Below are positions 48,240 to 59,878 of a DNA stretch of 64,000 nucleotides, one piece after another (within the stretch, counting starts at the first letter, position 1; each line of letters begins with the position of its first letter). The notes below the pieces were generated by a model. That model searched no databases and was not told the origin of the DNA. It saw nothing but the letters and a program-made list of their open reading frames with translations. The stretch comes from Stichopus chloronotus (Eukaryota > Echinodermata > Holothuroidea > Aspidochirotida > Stichopodidae), in NCBI GenBank assembly GCA_021234535.1, contig CM037829.1, forward strand, positions 27,872,962 through 27,936,961, in the 5' to 3' direction. Position numbers and translations under genes: made by a program.

Positions 48240-49800
48240 GCAGTAAGGTCCCTAGAGCTTAATGGTGGTGACCCCTGATGGCCTTTCACCTCAAGTAACA
48301 TCAAAGGCCCAATATACTCAACAGGAACATGTTAACATAGCAATTATGAAAACTAATACATCTATGCTTCCTATCTTGAGGTACGAGGTGATCAGATGAT
48401 TTCCGGTTTTTTAACTCTGCCACAGCGACCACCAAAAATGAGAGGAGTTGTGTACATAGTATGTCACATCATCAACAAACACAAATATGAAAAGTACCCA
48501 AGTTTCGTGTCTTAACATAGTTTTCAGTTTTTGATCTCTAGTGGCCTAAGATGACCTCTGTCCTCCAACAAAAATGAAGGGTTTCATTATAACACATTCA
48601 AGAATCAGATATTTTCACGACTCCTTATTACCTTATCATTCTAGAAAGAGCATGCCTACACTAAGCTCTTTTGACCACTGCGTGTACTAAGCAGTTTTAC
48701 ATACTTCACAAGTTGACCTCTGGTGACCTCGAATGAAATTTTTGACCTCCACCAATATCGATGGAAATCATCTACTCACTACGACCAACCCACAAAGTAT
48801 GAAATTAGTCAAGATTACGCTTCTTGAGATACTATGTTTGCAAGGTTTTCACAGTTTGACCCCTGTTGACCTTAAATGACCTTTGACCTCCACCAAAAAA
48901 CAACAGGGATCATTTACTCACTGTGACTAACCCACACACCACGTATGACATTAGTCACGATAAGCCTTATTGAGATATTGTGCTTACAAGGTTTTCGTAT
49001 TTTGACGTCTGGTGACCCCAAACGACCTTTGACCTCTGACAAAAAGAATAGTGATCATCTACTGAATATGACCAACCCACATACGAAATTCGACATTAAT
49101 TACGGCTACACCTTTTGAGATATAGTGTTTATATAGTGTTTACAAGGGTTTCACAATTTGACCTCTGGTGACCTCAAATGACCTTTGACCTCCACCAAAA
49201 ACACTAGGATCATTTACTCAATATGACCAACCAACACACCAAGTATGGGACTAATAAAAATTCCTATCTTGAGATATCGGGCTTACAAGCAAGGCGTCTC
49301 ATGCACACACAAACATACACACACACGAAATCACCATCGCATTGATTCGTTTTGCCTTCGACAAGGAATAATAAAAAAGATAGGCTTCTTGCACTTGATA
49401 CAACACATCCACATACTAAGTATCAAACGCTTTCATGATTCCTATCTTCAGATAACGCGTAAACAAACTTTTCAGCGCTTGGTCCCTGGTGACTGCAGAT
49501 ATCTTTTAACTTACGCCAAACACAGTAGGAATCTTCAACTTGATACAACACATCCACGCACTAAGTATCAAAAGTTTTCTTGATTCCTTTCTTGAGATAT
49601 CTTGTAAACAAAGCTTTTGTTGTTTGATCTCTGGTGACCTCAGATGACCTCCACCAAATAGGCTTATTCTACTTGACGTGACGCATCCACGTACTAAGTA
49701 TCAAAAGTTTTTATGATTCCAATCTTGAGATATTGTGTAAACGACGTTTCCAGTATTTGACCTCCGTGACCTCAGATGACCTTTAAACTCCAATACAAAC
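48240..49800 (+). repeat. satellite-like array, about 145-bp period, at least nine units, with clustered TGACCT half-sites
   Basis: Unit cores begin near 48262, 48521, 48703, 48844, 48992, 49147, 49471, 49615 and 49746. The best unit (49147-49195) reads TTGACCTCTGGTGACCTC followed by AAATGACCTTTGACCTCC, so TGACCT recurs with spacers of 4, 4 and 1 bases. Around the core are a TTGAGATATNGTGTTTACAAG block and an ACTCANTATGACCAACCCAC block. Outer units are diverged. A CA-rich insertion lies at about 49300-49325. Confidence 0.85.
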
Positions 49801-49884
49801 AAGAGGGGTTTTCTGCTTCATGTAAGGCATCTTTGTACGGAGTATGAGAACTTTATGAATTAACTTTCTCAATTAAACAAGTGA

Positions 49885-50190
49885 ACACTAAAGTGATTGA
49901 GTGAGTACGGGAAAAGTAAAATCATAAAAATTTCATGCAGAAAGTTTAGTATGTCTTCTAATTTCATCATTCAGGCAATTTGAGAAAATGAGCAGGTTTC
50001 AGGTGGTAAATGCTGCCGCATGCTTTGAAATTCTTAGCATATATCGACAAAAAGTGTAGAACACGATGATGCAGTGGTTGACAGTTTTCATTCAACTTAC
50101 ACGGTCTTGGAACAAGACCAATGGGAAGTGAGTGCACAAGAAATGACTGTTCAGTTGGTCCAAACAGCATAATCGCCACGGCTGTACCCT
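49885..50190 (-). repeat. dispersed repeat family R1, copy 2
   Basis: Aligns over about 290 bases with 14050-14345 in the same orientation. An open minus-strand frame (50222-49967) crosses it. Confidence 0.6.
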
Positions 50191-50222
50191 GGCATATTCG
50201 ATACAAAGAGGCAGTGTAAATT
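49967..50222 (-). CDS. weak candidate terminal exon overlapping repeat R1
   Basis: On the minus strand, AATATTGCAG (an acceptor-like site at about 50232-50223) is followed by an open frame of about 84 codons ending at TGA, including GTAVAIMLFGPTEQSFLVHS and LPIGLVPRPCKLNENC. An upstream minus-strand frame (50496-50299) containing VPVTVNCVKVIACVRKPPGK ends at a GTAACT donor-like site in the matching phase, which would leave a 76-base intron. Against coding: the downstream part is homologous to a dispersed repeat whose other copy is broken. It may be an element-encoded or captured exon. Confidence 0.25.
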
Positions 50223-50518
50223 CCTGCAATATTAACCGTTAATTATGAAGTGTGAATTATGTTTTCCACTGCTTTCTATGCCATTCCGTTGCTTTTCAAA
50301 GTAGTTACTGCCATCTTTTTGTTCATTGAAGGAGGTACTCCGTCCACAAACAACGTCCGGTGACCATTCATTAGTAGAGAAAAACTTAAGGTCAAACATA
50401 GTTTTTCCTGGGGGTTTCCGTACACACGCAATCACTTTGACGCAATTGACAGTTACCGGAACTTGTTGGACCAGGAAGTTGCTATTCTCGGACTCCGTGG
50501 TTCAACTAGTGTGGCTGA

Positions 50519-50560
50519 TGTGATGTCATGTGATGTCATGTGATGCTGATGTGATGATCT
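50519..50560 (+). repeat. short tandem repeat of GTGATGTCAT
   Basis: Two perfect GTGATGTCAT units followed by decayed ones. Each contains TGATGTCA, one transition away from TGACGTCA. Confidence 0.7.
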
Positions 50561-50564
50561 TACA

Positions 50565-53500
50565 CCAGTACCGTCTGCCTATAAAGAAACATCTTTCTGT
50601 GAAGATGTGAAAACCAGCCTGTTTTGTGGGAAGTTACATCTATACCTGATTGCATTTTACACTGTGCTGCTAAAGACGATGACGTCATTCATCGTAATAT
50701 TAGAGCAAAATTACCATGAGGTCAGACATTGATTACAGTAAAGAAACAACTGAGTCCCTGAAAGAATGATTTTAACCCATAGAGAGCGTCGGGTTACAAA
50801 TGTTTAGCACCCTGGTTGAAAACTGTGATATTATTATACCTTAAGTTGTGGAAGAAAACACAATCATGCGCGTGTACCTAAGTTACGTAATTCTGAGAAG
50901 AAAAAAAAAAACATTTTGAAGGTTCAACACAGCGAATTGCGATTTGTAAACGTGTTAGAAAAAAAACAAAAAACATGAACGTCTAGGAACACTGTTTCCG
51001 ATGACTACGTCAATATTTCAAAACTGAAGTCCTATTTCGCTTGAACCTTCTATAGTTTATCCTCTCAAACTTTTTACGTGCACGATGCATCATATTAGAA
51101 AAAAAAAAAGAACAAAGATTTTTGATTTATCGGATTGGTGCGTACAAAAACTTTTCCAATAGGGTTTCAACATGGACGATTCAGAAGGTACAGCATTTAT
51201 GTGGCTCAAGTGTCTTGCGAATCACCGAAAAACTCTTGGTCTTCATCTCCAACAAAGCGTCTTACAATCTGCGGGTCATGGTTTCCTCGTCAGTCAATCA
51301 CCAGTAACATGTAGGAAAATGACATCCAATTTTCTCCAAAGTTGTTTAAAACTATACATTATTCCACTGCTTTACCACTACTTTATATTCTTCTCCTCGA
51401 GTAATTTTTTTTTGGTCGATACTATTTTGTTATTGCATGAAAATCATGTCGCAAGCAACCACAACTGCTGTGAAAACTAGAAATATTTCTAAAAAACGTG
51501 TACTACCGAAAGATCGTTGACATAATGACGTCTCGTAAATAGTTTTGAGAACTACAAAAATGACGTTCTCTCTTTAAAATTAATGTGGCATTCAGGAACA
51601 CTGGCCACTAAACCCAGTCACTATGCCACATACATAGAGCATAAAATAATTCAGGGCCTGTAAAAAAAAATGTTCAGAATAGCTTCTTTTGTTTTCAGTG
51701 AAAGGCACAAAGCATATATTGGGAATACTCCCCAGCCAGCAAAAAGAAAAGAAAAAAAGAAAGATAGATAGATAGAACACACCTACGGACAGATAGGCAT
51801 ACAGACAGACTAGAAATAGTTACGCACATCACAGAAAACACTAAAAAATACAAATACGGCGAAAATCTAAATACAATCATTTTAAAAGTTGTAACATAGA
51901 AGAATATAGTTCGTCGAAGAAAACTAACGGAAATGGAATGGAAAGTGCAAATTATAGTTTCAGAGAGAGAGAGAGAGAAAAAGAGTGATCTAACATTCAC
52001 AAAAAAGGAGAAGAGATTTAATACCCTGTTCATTTCCTCTCATAATCTACGAGTGCCAACCAATAGCAATGGATTAAAAATGAGAGGAACGTCACGGTGA
52101 CGTATCCTGACCCCGTATGTATTTAGCTATCGGAAGTGCCAGAGAAAGAAGTAGCCTACGTCTATCGAGTCACTCGAAAATGTCAATGATGTCATGCCGA
52201 GGATAGGTGCTCATAATTGCCGAATATAGGCCTGTAGTCAGTTGGAGGGTTATTCCCCTTTTGTACTTTAGGGATTTCATCGTCACGTTGCACTGTAAAT
52301 ATGTAATTTCACAGTCACAAGGACAAGTACCTTTTCAGGCTTTTGCCGCACAACGCAAGCACTCCTTCACAATTTCCTGGCGTGACTTAATCTAAACACA
52401 CGGCTATCTACAAGGAGACAACATCCTTTCTTACATACATTTTCACGGTTCCGTTCGTGAATTTGCATAAGACGTTTACAAACCAATCAGATACGAGTCT
52501 AGCGCCTGGTCACGAATCACGTGATTTGTATTTTCTTCCTTCGTTTTGTTTGAGTAAAGAAGACGTAGCCAAAAACTTGATTGCCAGCTTGAAGAAGGAA
52601 ACTTCAAAAAGGGCTTAAAAAAAGAAAAAAAAACAAAACAATCACTTCTGCAAGATGGGAGAAAGATGCTTGAATTTTGGATTTTACCTTATAAATATTC
52701 AAAGATCGGCTAAGTGGCTCGGCCAATGAGCAACGTTTCGACGAATGGCATGTCGCGAAACTGATGGTCGATGACTAATTCGTCTTATATTTGCCGAGTA
52801 CCTGATTCATTTACGAAATTTGACGGTACAAAGCTGATATCAGTGGATATAAGATAACATTTTCCTTCTGTTTTGATAAAAACTGAGTGGTTCAACAAAG
52901 TCTCGATTTAATGATAGACAATTTTGCGAGTTGTTGCAAATACACTTGTAGACCTTTCATAAGAAGGGTCAAATTCGTACTTGTGCACATCCTTGCTCGC
53001 CGAAGTGGCCATCAACAGTATTTTTTTTTTATTTTGGCAAATAGGTTTCATGATTGTAATCTTTTGATAGTCTCTAAACGTTACGATATTATGCTTGAAA
53101 AATCACCTCTTTTAGTCCATTAGTAATCAAAGCCCCATGACGTCATTCATAAAATGTAAGGGAAGGAAGGCTCTTTTTGGATGGTTGCGGATAGACTGTC
53201 AAGCACGGACTTTGTGGGTGACTCACTGAACAAAGTTATTCGGATGATATTAACTCTGAACCCTTACCCTATGGAGATTTCCCATCGACCCCAGTTCCGC
53301 GAAAAATGTAAACCTAACTTACGTATGGTGTATGATGCCTAACCATCATCTGTCATGCATTGTCCATTTGAAACCGCAAGAGTATTGCAGCCTTCCTTGA
53401 AACAACGAATGTCTTGCGTAATAAGGAATATTTTTACCACGATCATGTTAGACAATATACATGCAAATTTGATACTCTAATTAATGTTACTTACAGAAGA

Positions 53501-54055
53501 TATCAAACAAGAAATGGTGTGAAAGTCAGCTTGCTATCATTGAGAAATGAATTTATCCGCTTCTTACAAGGGAATGTCTCATTTATGCATGTCGAAACGC
53601 AATTCGTTGCAGGTTTTCGCGTACTTACGGTCGTTTAAAACTACCACTTACTTAAAAAAATTAATTGCACACGAGCAGTTTGTGATCACTGAATTTGTGC
53701 TTTCCACTATTATGGGTGTTGAAGAAAAGTGTAGGCCTAGATCAAACTGAGATTATCACGAAAGGTTATACCAAGTTGAGAAAGAAAAATACTTCTCTGG
53801 TCTACTATCATAATGGAATGTCTAACGATAACGAAACTGAGAATATTCCCTTAAATTTTGATAAATCGATACGAGAATAGATGTTCTCGTGTCCTAACAA
53901 ACTGAAGTGGAGCCTACGACTTTCAACTGCACCTCTGAAAAACGGAAGTTTCTTCATAAAAAATGCGAAGACAAAAAAAGAAAGTTGCACGGCAACAGTT
54001 GAAATTTTCGACAGCATGGCATAAATCTATGAGCATTCTTCTTAGACTAATTAAA
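50565..54055. other. non-coding region
   Basis: Contains A runs, GATA/GACA repeats at about 51763-51812, GA repeats at 51961-51980 and TGACGTCA at 50680 and 53138. No exon with splice support. Confidence 0.35.
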
Positions 54056-54089
54056 ACAAAACATCTGACAGTTTGTACAGGTATCTCTG

Positions 54090-54180
54090 GTGGTGTGTGT
54101 GTGTGATGCATTTTGTGTGGTGTGTGAGTGTGTGTATGTGATGCATAGTGTGTGGTGTGTGTGTGTGTGTGATGCATAGT
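54090..54180 (+). repeat. (GT)n-rich tandem repeat with GATGCAT spacers
   Basis: Three roughly 35-base units, each a GTGTG tract followed by GATGCAT. Confidence 0.85.
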
Positions 54181-54459
54181 GCAAAGGTTACACGACAAAC
54201 TTTCGTCCATATTTGAATTTGTTTTGCAACTATGACAAACACGTTATTGCATTTCAGATTATCCCGTTATTGGTTTCCTAGCGTGTATCATCAAGTAGTA
54301 CTAGCCTTTTGCATACCTCCAAAAAGTTGAGGACATTACAACGCAATCGGTGAGAGTTGACTGTGCTACTTGATATTTTTCAGCTGCGATTGATGTCGCA
54401 TACAGCTCACATTATTTAACAAAAGGGGCAAAAACAAAACAATCAATTTGAGACCGAAA

Positions 54460-54754
54460 TCAAAAATCAACGTCGTCATCTAAGTCAGAATCCTCAGCAT
54501 CACTGGACAAAGGTTCGATGTACGCCCTCATTTCCGGTTCCGGTTTCAAGACGTCTTCCCTGTCGTCTGCTTTCGCGAAACAGGTCTCCACGTATTTGAG
54601 TATCGTCGCCAGACGTCTGTTGAGGGCGGTATAATGGGGTTCAAAGAGGACAGGGCTGATGAGATCGATTGAAAGAGATTCCCTCATGACGTCACCTAGT
54701 TTGTATTCTTCTGAATTCAATAATACGAGCCTATCGTACGTAGATTTGCGGATA
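54460..54754 (-). CDS. terminal coding exon of an unrecognised gene with an acidic C-terminus
   Basis: On the minus strand a textbook acceptor (long pyrimidine tract ending TTTTGTCCCAG at 54755-54765) is followed by one base, then 97 codons to TGA at 54462-54460. The exon begins IRKSTYDRLVLLNSEEYKLG, continues with LISPVLFEPHYTALNRRLAT and ILKYVETCFAKADDRED, and ends in the strongly acidic SSDAEDSDLDDDVDF. The middle looks alpha-helical and globular and the tail disordered. There is no signal peptide or membrane segment in this part, so a cytosolic or nuclear protein is inferred. Upstream exons should lie at higher coordinates on the minus strand; 61240-61035 is one weak possibility. No polyadenylation signal was spotted close downstream. 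The family is not recognised. Confidence 0.68.
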
Positions 54755-54769
54755 CTGGGACAAAAGAAA

Positions 54770-55205
54770 GAACAAAAGAAAAATGCTCATTGAAACTGAG
54801 GTAGTACGGAAGTAATAACGCAACAGTGTGTCGGTAACACACCGTTGATGAAAGCAAAGATAAGTGGGCGGTTTCGAATGATATTTAATGTCACACGGTT
54901 TGCTTTGATTGGTCTAATTATTGAAATCGATTTGCAGAGTGTCGTAAGACTGTTATAGCAGTTGAATATATTCATCATTATTCTACCACAACAGCCGCTT
55001 GCACAAGACAGCAATTACGAGTTTATCTACAAAACATCCACCAAAAAGCAAGACCATCCGATGCATATGAATGCTTTTCTTTTACCAAAACAATAAGTTA
55101 TATTTTTTTTCTTTTTTATCTTTCCCTGAATAGAGTAAATACAGTATTTCAAGAAAAACTGGACAGACAGATAAGTATTAACTCAAATGGAAAGACTTAG
55201 AATCA
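54770..55205. other. presumed intron of the minus-strand gene
   Basis: Non-coding sequence upstream of the terminal exon. It contains no supported exon. Confidence 0.35.
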
Positions 55206-55211
55206 TGGACG

Positions 55212-55287
55212 GACATACATACATACATACATACATACATACATACATACATACATACATACATACATACATACATACATACATACA

Positions 55288-55317
<30 letters not shown>
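55212..55317 (+). repeat. (CATA)n microsatellite
   Basis: About twenty-six near-perfect CATA units. The minus-strand Met-Tyr-Val-Cys frame through it is an artefact. Confidence 0.98.
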
Positions 55318-55318
<1 letters not shown>

Positions 55319-55319
55319 T

Positions 55320-56030
55320 GACAAGATGGTAGACATTCAAAAGTCGGCCTTTCACACTGGCCCGGCGGGTAAGAATACTGTCCAATACCTCACCATCAAA
55401 CGTTATCACCCCGAGACAAAATACCCTTCGTATCACGTAAATTCTCGGCCGAACTTAACCATAATTCACTTTAGCTTTCCAAAAATAGCCCAGTTTTGCA
55501 TTTTGTCCGTGATATGGAGGTATTTAGAGAAAGAAAATGCTTTACCATGGTCCAAATTTCTCATTTAACGTTTATCAGAATGAAAAAGAAATTAGTAAAG
55601 AGAGTTTTCCGCCTGATTTAAAGCAACATGACTAAAAAACAAATGTCAGATGACGATGGATATATAAGAAACATTCGAGCCAGGGAGTAAAGATCGCATT
55701 TCACGGGAATGCAACCTGAGGTTGGATATTGCAATGCAGGTACACTGACAAACAAACAAATAAACAAACAAACAAATGGAACGACAGATAATTCATGTTC
55801 TTCCATATTCCTCGATAGCATGAGCTTACATAGCATACTAGAATGAAACCAAAATCGTTTATTCTTTCTTTTAGAATTTCACTTCTCACAAATCACAACC
55901 AAGCATCACAAAGACATATGGGCAACACAATATGACACATTACTTCAATTTATAGAGTCAATCAGAGAGCCGAATGACTTCGAGATTCCTTGCCAATATG
56001 CATTAAAAACAAAAGATAAGACGTACTAAT
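55320..56030. other. non-coding spacer
   Basis: Includes an (AAAC)n tract at about 55748-55776. Nothing else is supported. Confidence 0.35.
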
Positions 56031-56034
56031 TTTG

Positions 56035-56085
56035 AAAGTCGACCACCTTACCCTTCTTGAGATACCGTGTCTACAAGGTTTCAAA
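56035..56085 (+). repeat. isolated fragment of the 145-bp satellite
   Basis: ACCTTACCCTTCTTGAGATA followed by CCGTGTCTACAAGGTTTC matches the block that precedes the TGACCT core in the arrays at 28.7 and 48.2 kb. Confidence 0.5.
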
Positions 56086-56459
56086 CTATGTTCTTTACTG
56101 GAGAGGGATGTACAGAATTAAGCCAATTTCGTGTATTGCTGTGCCACCGTGTCACGTATCGAGTGAAAAAACAAAATTTAGTTGCGACGCTTCCGCCGTG
56201 CGGCAAACAGAGCGGTCTTAACATGAACCTCTGACGGCAAAGAGCTGGGCAAAATCCATAGTTCGTCTCTTCATTTCAGTTCTAATCTTACATGTTGAAA
56301 TCTCGTATGCTTGTTATAATTATTTAGGTAATTCAAATTAATTTGATGATTTTTGAAAGTCGAGTTTTTTTTTTTCACGCAATGTTACAAATTTTGAGCA
56401 ATTTGGGATGATGAAGGCAATGTGTTACACGCTGTCCTGACGGTTTAGCTGTAGCCATT

Positions 56460-56561
56460 ATGTTCAGATGTGTTGCTTCATTGCAAGCATCACGTCACTC
56501 ACAACTTCGTACAGCTCGGCGATGGAAAATAAAAGCTGGTCAGACAGCTGGCTTTGCAGAG
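56460..56561 (+). CDS. weak candidate first exon with a mitochondrial-type N-terminus
   Basis: From the ATG at 56460, 34 codons run to a possible donor (GCAGAG then GTACAA) exactly between codons. The peptide MFRCVASLQASRHSQLRTAR has many Arg, Ser and Gln and no acidic residue in its first 33, like a mitochondrial targeting sequence. The longer frame past the donor runs through poly-Phe from a T run, which is implausible as protein. A possible second exon in the same phase is at 57168-57245. Confidence 0.2.
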
Positions 56562-56594
56562 GTACAACTATTTGTAGTCGTTTCTTTCTTTCTT

Positions 56595-56616
56595 TCTTTC
56601 TTTTTTTTTTTTTTTT
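56595..56616 (+). repeat. poly-T preceded by TTTC repeats
   Basis: TTTC units (from about 56580) pass into a T run of about 17 bases. Confidence 0.9.
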
Positions 56617-57167
56617 TAAACATGGAAAGGGTAATCTGTCTACCTCAGTTAGAATTTACCAACAACGGAAAGTCCATAGAAAGAGAGAATTCTCCACTAT
56701 GGACCAATACAACAGAGGGAGACAGACTTTTCAATGTACAATATAAGTACCTCTTAAAAATCCCAACAATTGCTATAACTGTCAACCGGCGAACATGTTT
56801 CGGTGAGAATGAAACCAAAAAAAAGAAAAAAGAAAAATTGGAGTCAAAAAACGGGCAAATTCCGATCAATTTAGAGATTTTGAAATACTACCTATCGGAT
56901 GCTACCTTTGACCCCTCGGCTTTGACACCCGCTGTATATTTGGCCAGAATATGAATCGTGTTTCATCATGGCCCATTTGTTAAGACATTGTCACGACGCC
57001 GGAGGCAAACGGAGTCGCTTAATGTATATAAACATTGACCTACCTATACCCGCCATTAAACTTTTCAACCAAGTCAAACTTACGACGCCTGAAGTCTCTC
57101 TCCTTTTTTGTCTTTCTGAATTTTTTACTTTTCCATTTTTCCCCCCGCATTTTCCTTGCTTGCAAAG

Positions 57168-57245
57168 AAATCGAAGGATAAGACAATGCACAATGTCATA
57201 CCCGGCGAGAAATGCCGCAGGAGTTGGTGTACGGAACACGACCAG
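57168..57245 (+). CDS. weak candidate internal exon
   Basis: A long pyrimidine tract ending CTTGCTTGCAAAG (57167) is followed by 26 open codons (KSKDKTMHNVIPGEK, then CRRSWCTEHDQ) and a donor-like GTCGGT at 57246. The phase fits the candidate exon at 56460-56561. The acceptor is strong and the donor weak. The minus strand is also open here. Confidence 0.25.
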
Positions 57246-57249
57246 GTCG

Positions 57250-58440
57250 GTAATATGTCCTACGTTATAAAAAAAACTGTCTGGGAATATTACCGATACA
57301 CACACACACACAGACAGACACACACACATTTCCAAATCCTTCACCGGAGTGTTTAGTGAATGTTGTTCGTGTATTCAGTCTTGTACCCTTACTATACATA
57401 CATGATACTTACATGCAACACTGAAAGAGCGGGGCTAAAATTGATATCTCGTCTGTCTGATATTTTCCAAATCTGTGTGACACAAACAAAGGAAAAAAAA
57501 TGATCGGTGACAATGCATGCGGTGAACGGTAAGCTTTCTTGAGGAAAGATGTGAATCGCGCATGCTCCTCCAAAAATTAGATAATGAGAAAATTTGTCGT
57601 AATAGGGCTATTTCGAACATTACGTACCGGTATACAAAAAGCAAAAAAAAAAAAAAAAAAATGGCAAAGCAAGACATCATTTATTTTTTATTTGTTAGTA
57701 GCATTTGTCTCATTTGCTGCTTCTTCAAAATTGTAAAGATGTCACAAAATACTTTCAAGTTTAGCGAAAAGTGTAATTGTATTTGTATTTAGCTGTATCC
57801 TCCACAGGTTTGCATCGATAAAACGTATTAGAACGTAATTTAATTGACGTGACAATGGTTGGTGTAACAGTGACACGAGCAGGCGTACGTTGGGAGGAGA
57901 GGGCATCCCATAAAATACTGTTAATCAGCAATGTTCGTTTTTGTTACCATTATGACTTGACATTTGTATAAAGCTTTATACAATGCAGCTTGAAACGACC
58001 ATGCATTAATAATTACAATTAACAATTTTTTAAGTTGATAACAATAATGAGAAGATACGATGTGCATGAGGAAAATTATTTACTATTTTCCATTTAATTT
58101 TACAAATAAACTGTCACTAACGTAACACCAACTGGCATCTCACGATTCGGCATAATTATCCAACCACCAACCCCCCCCCCCCCCATAGAGGAACAAAAGA
58201 AAAGAAACAATAAAGGTGATACCAAGCGAGTGGACAGAATTTGCTAGAGTTAATCTGAGCTCTGGAGCTGTGCGGGACCAAGAACTGAATACAACGTGAC
58301 TGAAAATCGTTGACGGCGTGCTGCCACCCCACGACCATGTGAATCTGCTAACCTTACGCATCTATTTTGCTCTTGAAAAAAAAAAAAAAAGGTAAAAAGG
58401 GGGTCATCGACTCCTGAAGCATTGAAAAGTGGTACCGTGT
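57250..58440. other. non-coding spacer
   Basis: Contains a CA/CAGA tract (57296-57327), poly-A at about 57643-57660 and a C run at about 58170-58184. Confidence 0.35.
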
Positions 58441-58448
58441 TGCGGTTT

Positions 58449-58559
58449 ATGCACGCATTCTGCGTTATCTGCGGTATAAGCGCGGTAGGAGGTTTATCAG
58501 GTCCTGTAGAGAGGGCTATTTGCGGTGGAATTTACCGTCAATTGGCGTCTGCCAACTCG
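58449..58559 (+). CDS. weak candidate short first exon
   Basis: From the ATG at 58449, 37 codons (MHAFCVICGISAVGG, then LSGPVERAICGGIYR) run to a consensus donor (TCG then GTAAGT) exactly between codons. The peptide is hydrophobic and Gly/Cys-rich, like the start of a membrane protein. The surrounding sequence is CpG-richer than average. No partner exon was identified. Confidence 0.22.
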
Positions 58560-58564
58560 GTAAG

Positions 58565-59875
58565 TGCCGCTTTATCCCGGTGAGACAAAATTGAAACAAC
58601 AATAATCCCATAAAAATACACCTCTAAAAGATAATCCGACCTTTCCTTAAACTTCAAGAAACTTTCAAGGAATTGGATTCAATTGTTCCACTTTTTTGAC
58701 TCCCCTGAATATGTTTGGAATACGATCAGTCTTTGGGTTTCTTTTGTTGTCCAAGAACAAAGGAAAAAATATGGTAAAATTGGCGATGATTTCGTCTTTT
58801 ATATAGATAAAAGTCAGTATAGACAATAAATATGCGTGACCTAAAGTAACAACCAGTGCGACCCCGGAACAAATGCTCTTCGAACCAGTTCCCGTATAGG
58901 ACTATATCATCAGGAACGATAGTATAGGCTTACCCCCATTTTGATACCGTCCCAGCTCATGTATTGTCTTTGTATGTCATGTATTATGTGCGACCGAATT
59001 TAAAACAAAGCATAGAGAGGCCATTCTTCGTAAGGAGTGACTTCGTTCGGAGGTGCATATCTTCTGTAATTTGATGTGATAAAGAGTGCTATACACGTGT
59101 TACATGTGTTGACATCATTACGTAGACTTTTGAATCACTCTTTAGAAGATAACTCACTCAACACAGTAACTCCGAGAGCGCGTATTACCACTCTAATAAA
59201 GACTAACCACTCCAAAGGCTATACACACTCTGATAGAGTACATTGTCAATCCTTGCTAGAGTAATCACTGGAGACATTCACTTCGAAGGTAACAGGACAG
59301 GACGGGTGGGGGAAACAACGACCCCTGTTATGATATCACCAATAATGCATAAATACACTTTGCAGTGTTAATTCCTGTGAAGGGGTGGGGGAGGGTGCAG
59401 ACACAAGGTTACTTAACGTACGAGAAGTATTATCAGCTCAGATGACTCAAAGTGGGGTAGTGGAGGGGAAAAGAGCCCCTGAGTTGGTCTTTGAGCTCAC
59501 ATTACGGGGGCACCCTCACTGAAAACTATAACACCCGAAGATCTTAAATGTGCCAGAAATTCTCGGTTTCGTAACTTCTTGACAGAGAGACAGACAGACA
59601 AACAGACTGGGCTGTATGGAGACAGATCCACCGAAGGCCAGACAACAGACAAACTGGGAGGTTTGTTGGATGAGCTGCTAAGCATCTGCCTGCTGTAATG
59701 TTGTCAAACGTTGGCAACTGGAGGGCTAATCCAAGCAGCACTGAAATAGGTTCGAGTAGGATTTTAGAGCTACGGGAGCACGTGACGTCAGAAGACCTTT
59801 ACATTAATGTTGGATGAATGTAATGACTAAACGCAACTGGACTTGAAGAGTTTATGATTTTGAAGGGCACAGGTC
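58565..59875. other. non-coding spacer
   Basis: Includes a (GACA)n-like tract at 59580-59610 and one TGACGTCA at 59783. No gene is supported. Confidence 0.35.
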
Positions 59876-59878
59876 ATT

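Noticed and set aside
54797..54806. TGAGGTAGTA, matching the first ten bases of let-7
   Set aside because: The match ends there and no complementary arm is present nearby to form a precursor hairpin.
55203..55436. Minus-strand frame ending in Met-Tyr-Val-Cys repeats
   Set aside because: The repeat part is the (CATA)n microsatellite; the first part has no convincing acceptor.
56460..56954. 164-codon plus-strand frame taken as one gene
   Set aside because: The middle is poly-Phe from a T run and a later part is poly-Lys from an A run; only the first 34 codons look protein-like.
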